8,061 bases of DNA from assembly GCA_913055965.1 (NCBI GenBank), contig CAJXKX010000073.1, forward strand, positions 1 through 8,061, written 5' to 3'. The translations under genes and the position numbers were made by a program. The stretch is from an uncultured Roseovarius sp. (GTDB taxonomy: Bacteria > Pseudomonadota > Alphaproteobacteria > Rhodobacterales > Rhodobacteraceae). The notes below the pieces were generated by a model. It was not told the DNA's origin and ran no database searches. It saw only the letters and a list, made by a program, of their open reading frames with translations. Of this stretch, positions 1 through 5,981 are shown piece after piece (position 1 is the stretch's first letter; the number at the start of each line of letters is the position of its first letter).

Positions 1-219
1 GTGGTCTTTACCGTCGCGCCGCGCACGCCGCTCCTGATGACGATGTGGCGCGCGGGGCGGCTCTTTCCCCGCGCGGACCGCTCGCCGGTGATGGTGCCGC
101 ACTCCGCCCGCCGCCTCGCCGCCGCGCTGCAAGACACCGGCAGCGCCGCGCGGCTCGCACCCCTGGGCCGGGTCGCGCGCGGCTTCTACATCTCCGAGGC
201 GATGGAGGTGCGGCAATGA
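1..219 (+). CDS. bchM: Mg-protoporphyrin IX O-methyltransferase BchM, C-terminal part (5' end outside window)
   Basis: Only the last 72 codons are present; the frame is open from the first base and ends with TGA at 217-219. The peptide begins VFTVAPRTPLL and contains LFPRADRSP and GFYISEAMEV, which match the C-terminus of BchM as I recall it from Rhodobacter-type proteins. BchM transfers a methyl group from S-adenosylmethionine to the ring-C propionate of Mg-protoporphyrin IX, giving the monomethyl ester that AcsF (encoded 3.7 kb downstream) then cyclises. The SAM-binding core lies upstream of the window and cannot be checked. The stop overlaps the lhaA start as ATGA (216-219), the usual bchM-lhaA junction in alphaproteobacterial photosynthesis clusters, which supports both the call and translational coupling. 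The GTG at base 1 is internal, not the start. Confidence 0.88.
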   Translation: MVFTVAPRTPLLMTMWRAGRLFPRADRSPVMVPHSARRLAAALQDTGSAARLAPLGRVARGFYISEAMEVRQ

Positions 220-1667
220 TCGGACCGGCCTGGAAACGCACCAACGCGCAACTGATGACGCTGACCACCCGCTGGCTCCCCTTCGCCGACGCGGCGAGCG
301 AGGGCCTGCCGCTGTCGCAGCTTCTGCGCCTGTCGCTGTTCCAGGTCTCGGTCGGCATGGCCACGGTGATGCTTCTGGGCACGCTCAACCGGGTGATGAT
401 CGTGGAATTGTCGGTGCCTGCCGTGATCGTCGCGGTGATGATCGCGCTGCCCGTCCTCATCGCCCCGTTTCGCGCGCTCCTCGGCTTCCGCTCCGACACC
501 TACCGCTCCGCCCTGGGGTGGAAGCGTATCCCCTATCTCTGGTTCGGCTCGCTGTGGCAGATGGGCGGGCTTGCCGTGATGCCCTTCGCCCTGCTGGTCC
601 TTTCCGGTCAGCAACAGGTCGGCCCCGCCTGGGCGGGCGAGGTGCTGGCCGCGCTCGCCTTCCTGATGACGGGCCTTGGCCTGCACATGACGCAGACCGC
701 GGGCCTCGCGCTCGCCTCCGACCGCGCCACCGACGAAACCCGCCCCCGCGTCGTGGCGCTGCTCTACGTGATGTTCCTGCTGGGCATGGCGGTCTCGGCC
801 ATCGTGATCGGCTGGCTTTTGCGCGATTTCGCGCCCTTCACGCTGGTGCGCGTGGTGCAGGGCGCGGCCTCGGTGGGGATCATCCTCAACCTCATCGCGC
901 TCTGGAAACAGGAAAAGCTCACCCCCATGACCCGCGCCGAGCGCGCCGCCCCCCGCCCCCGCTTTGCCGAGGCCTGGGCCGACCTGATGGCGGGCGGCAC
1001 GGCGGGGCGGCTGCTCGCGGTGGTGTTCCTCGGCACGCTCGCCTTCAACATGCAGGACGTGCTGCTAGAACCCTACGGCGGCGAGGTGCTGGGCCTCACG
1101 GTCTCGGCCACCACGCTTCTGACGGCGATCTGGGCGATGGGTGCGCTTCTGGGCTTCGCCCATGCCGGGCGCGCGCTGCTCAAGGGGGCCAACACCTACC
1201 GCATGGCGGGCACGGGCCTGCTTGTCGGGGTCGCGGCCTTCGCCACGGTGATCTTCGCCGCGCCGATGCAGGCACCGGTGCTGTTCTTTGCCGGGGCCGG
1301 TCTCATCGGGCTGGGCGCGGGCCTGTTTGCCGTGGCCACGCTCACCGCCGCGATGACGCTGGCCACGGGCGGCGCGGGCAACGGGCTGGCGCTCGGCGCA
1401 TGGGGCGCGGCACAGGCCACCGCGGCGGGGCTCGCCATCGCCATCGGCGGCGGGCTGCGCGACATCGTCAACCACCTGGCGCTGGCGGGCACCTGGGGCG
1501 AGGCGCTGGCCACCCCCGCCACCGGCTATTCCACCGTCTATCACCTTGAAATCGCGCTTCTCTTCATCACGCTCGTCATTCTCGGGCCGCTCGTGCGGCA
1601 CGGGGTGCAGGGCGGGCGGAGCGCACCGGGAGAGGGCCGCATGGGGCTCGCGGATTTCCCGACATGA
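216..1667 (+). CDS. lhaA: LhaA, PucC-family light-harvesting 1 assembly membrane protein
   Basis: The product has 483 residues and is almost entirely hydrophobic, with about twelve predicted membrane segments as in the PucC/BCD branch of the major facilitator superfamily. Family signatures visible are LNRVMIVEL (57-65), the loop FRSDTYRSALGWKRIPYLW (91-109) and NMQDVLLEPYGG (278-289). LhaA acts in the inner membrane and is known to promote LH1 assembly around the reaction centre, probably by handling bacteriochlorophyll or the alpha/beta polypeptides. The ATG at 216 is chosen because it has GGAGG at 204-208 seven bases upstream, overlaps the bchM stop, and starts where family members start; the frame is open for 57 more codons upstream but those overlap bchM. 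Position between bchM and puhA separates it from pucC, which normally lies with pucBA. No transport substrate can be inferred from sequence. Confidence 0.93.
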   Translation: MIGPAWKRTNAQLMTLTTRWLPFADAASEGLPLSQLLRLSLFQVSVGMATVMLLGTLNRVMIVELSVPAVIVAVMIALPVLIAPFRALLGFRSDTYRSALGWKRIPYLWFGSLWQMGGLAVMPFALLVLSGQQQVGPAWAGEVLAALAFLMTGLGLHMTQTAGLALASDRATDETRPRVVALLYVMFLLGMAVSAIVIGWLLRDFAPFTLVRVVQGAASVGIILNLIALWKQEKLTPMTRAERAAPRPRFAEAWADLMAGGTAGRLLAVVFLGTLAFNMQDVLLEPYGGEVLGLTVSATTLLTAIWAMGALLGFAHAGRALLKGANTYRMAGTGLLVGVAAFATVIFAAPMQAPVLFFAGAGLIGLGAGLFAVATLTAAMTLATGGAGNGLALGAWGAAQATAAGLAIAIGGGLRDIVNHLALAGTWGEALATPATGYSTVYHLEIALLFITLVILGPLVRHGVQGGRSAPGEGRMGLADFPT

Positions 1668-1694
1668 CATGCATACGCTCGAAAGGAGTCTGAC

Positions 1695-2468
1695 ATGACC
1701 GAGCCATTCTTTGGAAATTTCGACCTCGCAAGCCTCTCGCTCTGGCTGTTCTACGGCTTCTTCGCGCTGCTGATCTTCTACATTCAGCGCGAGAACATGC
1801 GCGAGGGCTACCCGCTCGAGGATGACGACGGCAACCCGTCGGCCAACCAGGGCCTGTTCCCGGTGCCGGGAGACAAGACATTCAAGCTGCCGCATGGCCG
1901 CGGCGAAGTGACCGTGCCATCGGGGCAGAACCCCGACCGCACCGATCTCGCGCTGCGCAAGACCGCCGCGGGCAACGGCTTCCCTTTCGAGCCCACGGGC
2001 GATCCGATGGCCGACGGCGTGGGCCCCGCCTCCTGGGCCCCGCGCCGCGACGTGCCCGAACTGGACGGCCACGGCCACCCCAAGATCGTGCCCATGTCGG
2101 CCACCGATCACTTCCATGTCGCTGCTGGTCGCGACCCGCGCGGGATGCCGGTGGTGGCGGGCGACGGCGAAACCGTCGGCACCGTCTCCGACATGTGGAT
2201 CGACGAACCCGAGCAGCTTGTCCGCTATCTCGAGATCGAGCTCGACGCGGAGCACGGCGGCGGCAAGCGACTGGTGCCGATGACCTTCTCCCGCATCTGG
2301 GGCGGCAAGGTCCGGGTGCGCTCGATCTTCGGGCGGCATTTCGCGGGCGTCCCGCAGAACGCCTCGCCGCGGCAGGTGACGCTGCTCGAGGAAGACAAGA
2401 TCGCGGCCTATTACGGCGGCGGCACGCTCTATGCGAGCGAGGCCCGCCTCGAGCCGCAACTGGGGTGA
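1695..2468 (+). CDS. puhA: Photosynthetic reaction centre H subunit PuhA
   Basis: The product has 257 residues, the usual length for reaction-centre H. It has a short periplasmic N-terminus, one membrane helix at about 12-31 (WLFYGFFALLIFYI core), the conserved junction QRENMREGYPLE (31-42), and a cytoplasmic PRC-barrel domain (about 140-245) ending in TLLEEDKIAAYYGGG. The segment GVGPASWAPRRDVPEL (108-123) is typical of the family. Residues known in Rhodobacter sphaeroides to shape proton entry toward QB appear at the same numbers here: D124, H126, H128, D170 and E173. The protein caps the L/M core and stabilises QB reduction. AAAGGAG at 1682-1688 lies six bases before the ATG. The gap after lhaA is only 27 bases, so any puhA promoter must lie inside lhaA or further upstream. 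puhB follows after 10 bases. Confidence 0.97.
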   Translation: MTEPFFGNFDLASLSLWLFYGFFALLIFYIQRENMREGYPLEDDDGNPSANQGLFPVPGDKTFKLPHGRGEVTVPSGQNPDRTDLALRKTAAGNGFPFEPTGDPMADGVGPASWAPRRDVPELDGHGHPKIVPMSATDHFHVAAGRDPRGMPVVAGDGETVGTVSDMWIDEPEQLVRYLEIELDAEHGGGKRLVPMTFSRIWGGKVRVRSIFGRHFAGVPQNASPRQVTLLEEDKIAAYYGGGTLYASEARLEPQLG

Positions 2469-2478
2469 GGGCAGGACG

Positions 2479-3111
2479 ATGAGCCACGACGATTTCGCAA
2501 CCGAGCCGGTCCGCGGCCTGCCCGAGACCCCGCCCGAGGGCGAGCGCATCCTGTGGCAGGGCCGCCCGCACTGGTGGTGGCTGAGCTGGGAGGCGCTGAG
2601 CCTGCCATGGGTCGCGGGCTATTTCGTCCTGCTCGCAGTCTGGCGCTTCGTCACGCTCATCGACCGGATGCCGCTCGGGCAGGCCCTGAGCTACTCCACG
2701 CCCTTCCTCGTGATGGGCGCGGTGGTGATCGCGCTCCTGCTGATCGTGGGGGCCGTGCAGGCGCGCGCCACGGTCTACACCATCACCAACCGCCGCGTCG
2801 CCATGCGCATCGGCGCGGCGCTCACCGTCACGCTCAACCTGCCCTACACGCAGATCGCCAATGCCGACCTGCGGCGCGGGCGCGGCGGCACCGGCACCAT
2901 CGCGCTCGAACTGATGGGCGACACGCAGCTCAGCTACCTCGTGTGCTGGCCGCATGTGCGCCCCTGGGTGATGCGCCGCACGCGGCCCGCGCTGCGCGCC
3001 ATCCCCGAGGCCGACCGGATCGCGCAGCTGCTGGCCGAGGCGGCGGAGGCCCGCGTCTCGACCCCGCAGATCGCCCGCCGGCCCGCGGCACAGCCCATCG
3101 CCGCCGAATAA
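2479..3111 (+). CDS. puhB: Photosynthetic complex assembly protein PuhB
   Basis: The product has 210 residues. The N-terminus contains the PuhB-like GLPETPPEGERILWQGRP (13-30). Two to three membrane segments follow (about 43-60 and 74-94), then a bacterial pleckstrin-homology-like (bPH2) domain with VYTITNRRVAMRIG (99-112) and a basic, Ala-rich tail. PuhB is known to be needed for efficient assembly of the reaction centre, probably as a dimeric membrane chaperone; it is not part of the finished complex. The ATG at 2479 is preferred over an in-frame one at 2431 because the latter lies inside puhA and because PuhB proteins begin near this residue; the ribosome-binding sequence is a modest GGGCAGGA (2469-2476). 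The gene sits 10 bases after puhA and 22 before puhC, so it is in one operon with both. Confidence 0.93.
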   Translation: MSHDDFATEPVRGLPETPPEGERILWQGRPHWWWLSWEALSLPWVAGYFVLLAVWRFVTLIDRMPLGQALSYSTPFLVMGAVVIALLLIVGAVQARATVYTITNRRVAMRIGAALTVTLNLPYTQIANADLRRGRGGTGTIALELMGDTQLSYLVCWPHVRPWVMRRTRPALRAIPEADRIAQLLAEAAEARVSTPQIARRPAAQPIAAE

Positions 3112-3133
3112 GCCGACCAAGGAGAGCCGAGAC

Positions 3134-3604
3134 ATGACCAGCCCCGCCGCCGCCCCCCGCTACAAGGCCCCGCCCGACCGCGAGCTCGTGCCGCGCGCCA
3201 TGGTGCGCGCAATGGCGGGGCTGGTCTTTTCGGTGCTCGCGCTGGTCAGCGTCTACGTCTATACCGGCCAGCCCAGGATCTCGACCCCGCCCGAGGCGGC
3301 GATCACCCTCGAACGCACCGTGTTCCTCAACGGCGAGATGAGCGGCGCGGCCACCGTGCTCGATGCCAACGGCACGCTCATCGGCCGCCTCTCTCCGCAA
3401 GAGGGCGGATTCATCGCCGGGGTGGGCCGCGTGCTCGACCGCGAGCGCACCAAGCACGGTGTCGCGCTCACCGGCCCCGTCACGATCATCGGGCGCGCCG
3501 ACGGGCGCGTCTCCATCCACGACCCCTCGACCGGCTGGCGCGCCGACCTCATGGGCTTCGGCCAGGACAACGCGCGCGCCTTCGTCCGGCTCCTCACCCC
3601 CTGA
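3134..3604 (+). CDS. puhC: Photosynthetic complex assembly protein PuhC
   Basis: The product has 156 residues, close to the approximately 160 usual for PuhC. A basic, Pro-rich cytoplasmic N-terminus (KAPPDRELVPRAMVR, 11-25) leads into a single membrane helix (about 26-45), followed by a soluble C-terminal domain presumably in the periplasm, with FLNGEMSGAATVLDANG (64-80) and the late GFGQDNARAFVRLL (141-154). PuhC is known from Rhodobacter capsulatus to affect reaction-centre/LH1 organisation and phototrophic growth; its biochemical action is not settled. AAGGAGAG at 3119-3126 precedes the ATG. Identity rests on topology, motif recall and its place directly after puhB; sequence conservation in this family is low. 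Confidence 0.88.
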   Translation: MTSPAAAPRYKAPPDRELVPRAMVRAMAGLVFSVLALVSVYVYTGQPRISTPPEAAITLERTVFLNGEMSGAATVLDANGTLIGRLSPQEGGFIAGVGRVLDRERTKHGVALTGPVTIIGRADGRVSIHDPSTGWRADLMGFGQDNARAFVRLLTP

Positions 3605-3622
3605 CCCGAAAGGATCACACAT

Positions 3623-3919
3623 ATGGGACTTCTGACACGCGAGGTGGAACACGCCCCCTGCACCGTGGAGGTGAGCCACTGTTTCGAGAGCCTGCACGCG
3701 CATGTGCGCTTCAACAACGGCACCACGGTCTATCCGGGTGACGAGGTCAAGGTGCACGGCCCCGAGATCATGGCCCCCTTCGGCGAGGTGGTCCGCGAGG
3801 ACCGCGACGCCACGATCATCCGCGCCAGCGGGCTCGAACGGCTCTGGACCCGGATGACCGGCGATTTCGAGGTCATGGAACTGTGCGAATTCTCGTTCTC
3901 CGAGGAGGTGACGCTATGA
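3623..3919 (+). CDS. bciE: Small conserved photosynthesis-cluster protein, probable BciE accessory subunit of AcsF
   Basis: The product is 98 residues, acidic, without a signal peptide or membrane helix, and looks mostly beta-stranded (HAHVRFNNGTTVYPGDEVKVHG, split at about 25-46). It has three cysteines (13, 20, 88) and several histidines but no recognised metal motif. Genes of this type lie between puhC and acsF in alphaproteobacterial photosynthesis clusters. From memory, the protein encoded just upstream of acsF in Rhodobacter sphaeroides was named BciE and is required for activity of the alphaproteobacterial class of O2-dependent cyclase. GAAAGGA at 3608-3614 serves the ATG, and the stop overlaps the acsF start as ATGA, consistent with co-translation of two partner subunits. 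The name is given from position, size and coupling, not from a sequence comparison, so the symbol is probable rather than certain; the gene itself is secure. Confidence 0.72.
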   Translation: MGLLTREVEHAPCTVEVSHCFESLHAHVRFNNGTTVYPGDEVKVHGPEIMAPFGEVVREDRDATIIRASGLERLWTRMTGDFEVMELCEFSFSEEVTL

Positions 3920-5040
3920 ACATGGCCCTCAAGCATACCGCCGACGCCACGACCGCCGAGGAAGGCATCGCCATCCAGCAGGAACAGGCGAAATTCGATT
4001 CCAAGGCCGCCACCGACCTGGCGATGCAGAACACCCTGCTGACGCCGCGTTTCTACACCACCGATTTCGACGAACTCGATTCCATCGATGTCAGTTCCGT
4101 GCGCGCCGACTGGGACGCGCTCATCGACGAGATGGAGGCCGACCCCAACCGCGGCCACTTCAAGAAGAACGAGGACTGGGACCATGTCGACTGGGACGGG
4201 ATGGAGCCGCAACTGCGCAAGGAGTTCATCGACTTCCTGATTTCCTCCTGCACCGCCGAATTCTCGGGCTGCGTGCTCTACAAGGAAATGAAGCGGCGCG
4301 GCAACAACCGCGACATCACCCAGCTGTTCCAGCTCATGGCGCGCGACGAGGCGCGGCATGCGGGCTTCATCAACGACGCGCTGCGCGAGGCGGGCGTGGC
4401 GGTGAACCTCGGGTTCCTGACGCAGAAGAAGAAATACACCTATTTCCGGCCCAAGTTCATCTACTACGCCACCTACCTGTCGGAAAAGATCGGCTATGCC
4501 CGCTACATCACGATCTTCCGCCACCTCGAGGCACATCCCGAATTCCGCTTCCACCCGATCTTCAAATGGTTCGAGGAATGGTGCAACGACGAGTTCCGCC
4601 ACGGCGAGGCCTTCGCGCTGCTGATGAAGACGGACCCGAAGCTGACGAGCGGCAGGAATGTCTGGTGGATCAAGTTCTTTCTCACCGCCGTCTACGCCAC
4701 CATGCATGTGCGCGACCATCAGCGCCCGGCCTTCCACAAGGCGCTGGGCGTCGATCCCGACTGGTACGGGCACGAGGTGTTCACCAAGACGTCCGAACTG
4801 ACCAAACAGATCTTCCCGATCACGCTCGACATCGAGAATCCGCGCTGGGCGGCGGGGCTTGAACGGCTGCAAAGGGCCAATGCCGACCTTGCAAAGGCCA
4901 AGGGCGAGAGTGGCCTCGGGGCCCGGCTGCGCAGCCTCGGCGCGCAGGCGCGCGCGGCGGCGGCCTTTGTCGGGCTCTACACGATCCCGGCGAAGAAACA
5001 CACCGTGCCCGCAAGCACACGGCTGGAGCCCGCCTACTGA
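3916..5040 (+). CDS. acsF: Aerobic Mg-protoporphyrin IX monomethyl ester (oxidative) cyclase, diiron protein AcsF
   Basis: The product has 374 residues and catalyses O2-dependent closure of the isocyclic fifth ring, turning Mg-protoporphyrin IX monomethyl ester into divinyl protochlorophyllide. Diiron ligand candidates are visible as in the family: E115 in CTAEFSG, E145 and H148 in DEARHAGF, and E226 and H229 in DEFRHGEAF; E190 in YLSEKIGYARY is also conserved. The N-terminus LLTPRFYTTDFDELD (41-55) and PRWAAGLERL (309-318) near the C-terminus are typical. The protein is expected at the cytoplasmic face of the membrane. The ATG at 3916 has AGGAGG at 3903-3908 and overlaps the preceding stop; a second ATG two codons on is less well spaced. 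The neighbours encode its likely partner (upstream) and BchM, the enzyme that makes its substrate. The last ~25 residues look low in complexity and are probably variable. Confidence 0.96.
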   Translation: MNMALKHTADATTAEEGIAIQQEQAKFDSKAATDLAMQNTLLTPRFYTTDFDELDSIDVSSVRADWDALIDEMEADPNRGHFKKNEDWDHVDWDGMEPQLRKEFIDFLISSCTAEFSGCVLYKEMKRRGNNRDITQLFQLMARDEARHAGFINDALREAGVAVNLGFLTQKKKYTYFRPKFIYYATYLSEKIGYARYITIFRHLEAHPEFRFHPIFKWFEEWCNDEFRHGEAFALLMKTDPKLTSGRNVWWIKFFLTAVYATMHVRDHQRPAFHKALGVDPDWYGHEVFTKTSELTKQIFPITLDIENPRWAAGLERLQRANADLAKAKGESGLGARLRSLGAQARAAAAFVGLYTIPAKKHTVPASTRLEPAY

Positions 5041-5041
5041 C

Positions 5042-5130
5042 TTCCGTGGGGGGCCAGCCCCCACACCACATTCCCCCGTGGGGGGCCAGCCCCCCACACC
5101 ACATTCCCCCGTGGGGGGCCAGCCCCCCAC
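5042..5130 (+). repeat. Three tandem G/C-rich hairpin repeats between acsF and puhE
   Basis: Three direct copies occur, spaced 32 and 33 bases apart. Each core is GTGGGGGGCCAGCCCCCCAC or nearly so: 5046-5064 (one C shorter), 5078-5097 and 5111-5130. The cores are perfect inverted repeats (nine-base arms around CA; eight in the first). The linkers 5065-5077 and 5098-5110 are identical (ACCACATTCCCCC). C5-GT-G5 at the linker/core junction allows an alternative fold. None of the hairpins is followed by a T-run on either strand, so they are not standard intrinsic terminators. Tandem expansion of an intergenic hairpin is the simplest reading. A role in separating or stabilising acsF and puhE message is possible but unproven. 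Confidence 0.9.
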
Positions 5131-5168
5131 ACCCCCCGGGATATTTCCGGCCAGAAGAAGGACGAGAC
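5131..5168 (+). promoter_or_regulatory. GGGATATTT leader motif and ribosome-binding site deciding the GTG start of puhE
   Basis: After the third hairpin the sequence reads CCCCCCGGGATATTTCC (5132-5148), then GGCCAGAAGAAGGA (5149-5162). AAGAAGGA at 5155-5162 is a Shine-Dalgarno sequence six bases before GTG at 5169 and fixes the puhE start. I recall similar 'hairpin - CGGGATATTT - ..CCAGAAGAAG' strings ahead of many genes in Rhodobacterales genomes, so this looks like a mobile or recurrent intergenic element providing a ribosome-binding site. That recollection was not checked here. Confidence 0.6.
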
Positions 5169-5981
5169 GTGCATAACCCCTGGATCGCGGCCCTCGCGGC
5201 ACTTTTTCTCTGGTGGTTCGCCACCGGCGCGATCCTGCTCGTGGTGCGGCTCTGCGAGCGGCGGGGGCCGGGGACCGGGCGGCGCGTGACGGTGCTGGCG
5301 CTGCCGGTGCTGGGCGTTGGCATCTGGGGCTTCGAGGCCAGCCTCGGCGCGACCGGGCCGGGCGCCGCGCATGGTGCGTTCCTGTCGGTGCTGGCGATCT
5401 GGGGCTGGATCGAGCTCAGCTTTCTCACCGGCGCGATCACCGGCCCCAACACCCGCCCCTGCCCGCCCCGCGTGGCCGAGTGGGAGCGGTTCCTGCGCGC
5501 CTGGGGCACGGTGGCCTATCACGAGATGCTGCTCACCGGCGTGCTGATCGCGATCTGGCTGCATGGCGCGGGGGCCGAGAACATGGTGGGTGTCTGGACC
5601 TTTACCATGCTCTACGCCGCGCGGGTGACGGCCAAGCTCAACCTCTATCTCGGCGTGCCGCGGATCAATACCGAGTTCATCCCCCGCGCGCTGGCGCATA
5701 TGGGCAGCCATTTCCGCATCGCCCCCGCGGGCTGGTTCTTCTGCCTCAGCATCACCGCGCTCAGCCTCGCCGTCGCCTGCTGGCTGGAACGGCTCCATTC
5801 CGCCGCCATGCCGGGCGAGGCGGTGGGCTTTGCGCTGTTGTCGGCGATCACGGCGCTGGCGCTTTTGGAACACTGGCTGATGGTGCTGCCATTGCCGGAT
5901 GCGAAACTCTGGCGCTGGATGCTGCCCGCGCCCAAGACACAACACGACAAGACAGAACCGGAGGGACATCATGGATTTTGA
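5169..5981 (+). CDS. puhE: Putative photosynthetic complex assembly protein 2, PuhE (DUF3623 family)
   Basis: The product has 270 residues and about seven hydrophobic segments (roughly 5-27, 41-59, 68-89, 114-132, 140-156, 186-205 and 217-240). The most recognisable stretch is AKLNLYLGVPRINTEFIPRA (155-174), together with NTRPCPP (94-100) and YHEMLLTGVL (117-126), all typical of the PuhE/DUF3623 family found only in photosynthesis clusters. Loss of the gene in Rhodobacter capsulatus alters reaction-centre/LH1 levels and bacteriochlorophyll production; the molecular role is unknown. GTG at 5169 is the start because of AAGAAGGA at 5155-5162 and because the family begins with a short hydrophilic residue run before the first helix. 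The in-frame codons back to 5046 run through the hairpin repeats. The last 11 bases overlap hemA. Confidence 0.9.
   Translation: MHNPWIAALAALFLWWFATGAILLVVRLCERRGPGTGRRVTVLALPVLGVGIWGFEASLGATGPGAAHGAFLSVLAIWGWIELSFLTGAITGPNTRPCPPRVAEWERFLRAWGTVAYHEMLLTGVLIAIWLHGAGAENMVGVWTFTMLYAARVTAKLNLYLGVPRINTEFIPRALAHMGSHFRIAPAGWFFCLSITALSLAVACWLERLHSAAMPGEAVGFALLSAITALALLEHWLMVLPLPDAKLWRWMLPAPKTQHDKTEPEGHHGF

Noticed and set aside
45..215. N-terminal extension of the lhaA frame
   Set aside because: It overlaps bchM almost completely, is Arg/Ala/Pro rich unlike the membrane protein, and ATG 216 has a good ribosome-binding site and ATGA overlap.
1065..2549. Long minus-strand open frame opposite lhaA/puhA
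   Set aside because: Shadow frame of GC-rich coding DNA; Arg/His/Ala-rich with no domain, and it crosses two certain genes.
5042..5130. CRISPR-like array
   Set aside because: The spacers are 13 bases and identical to each other, so this is a simple tandem repeat, not an array of unique spacers.
5046..5168. Earlier GTG start for puhE through the hairpin repeats
   Set aside because: The peptide would be a repeat-encoded Pro/Gly/His string with no ribosome-binding site; GTG 5169 has AAGAAGGA correctly spaced and matches the family N-terminus.
3730..5202. Long minus-strand open frame opposite acsF, crossing the repeats
   Set aside because: Opposite a certain enzyme gene; composition is that of a reverse shadow and its N-terminal part is encoded by the hairpin repeats.
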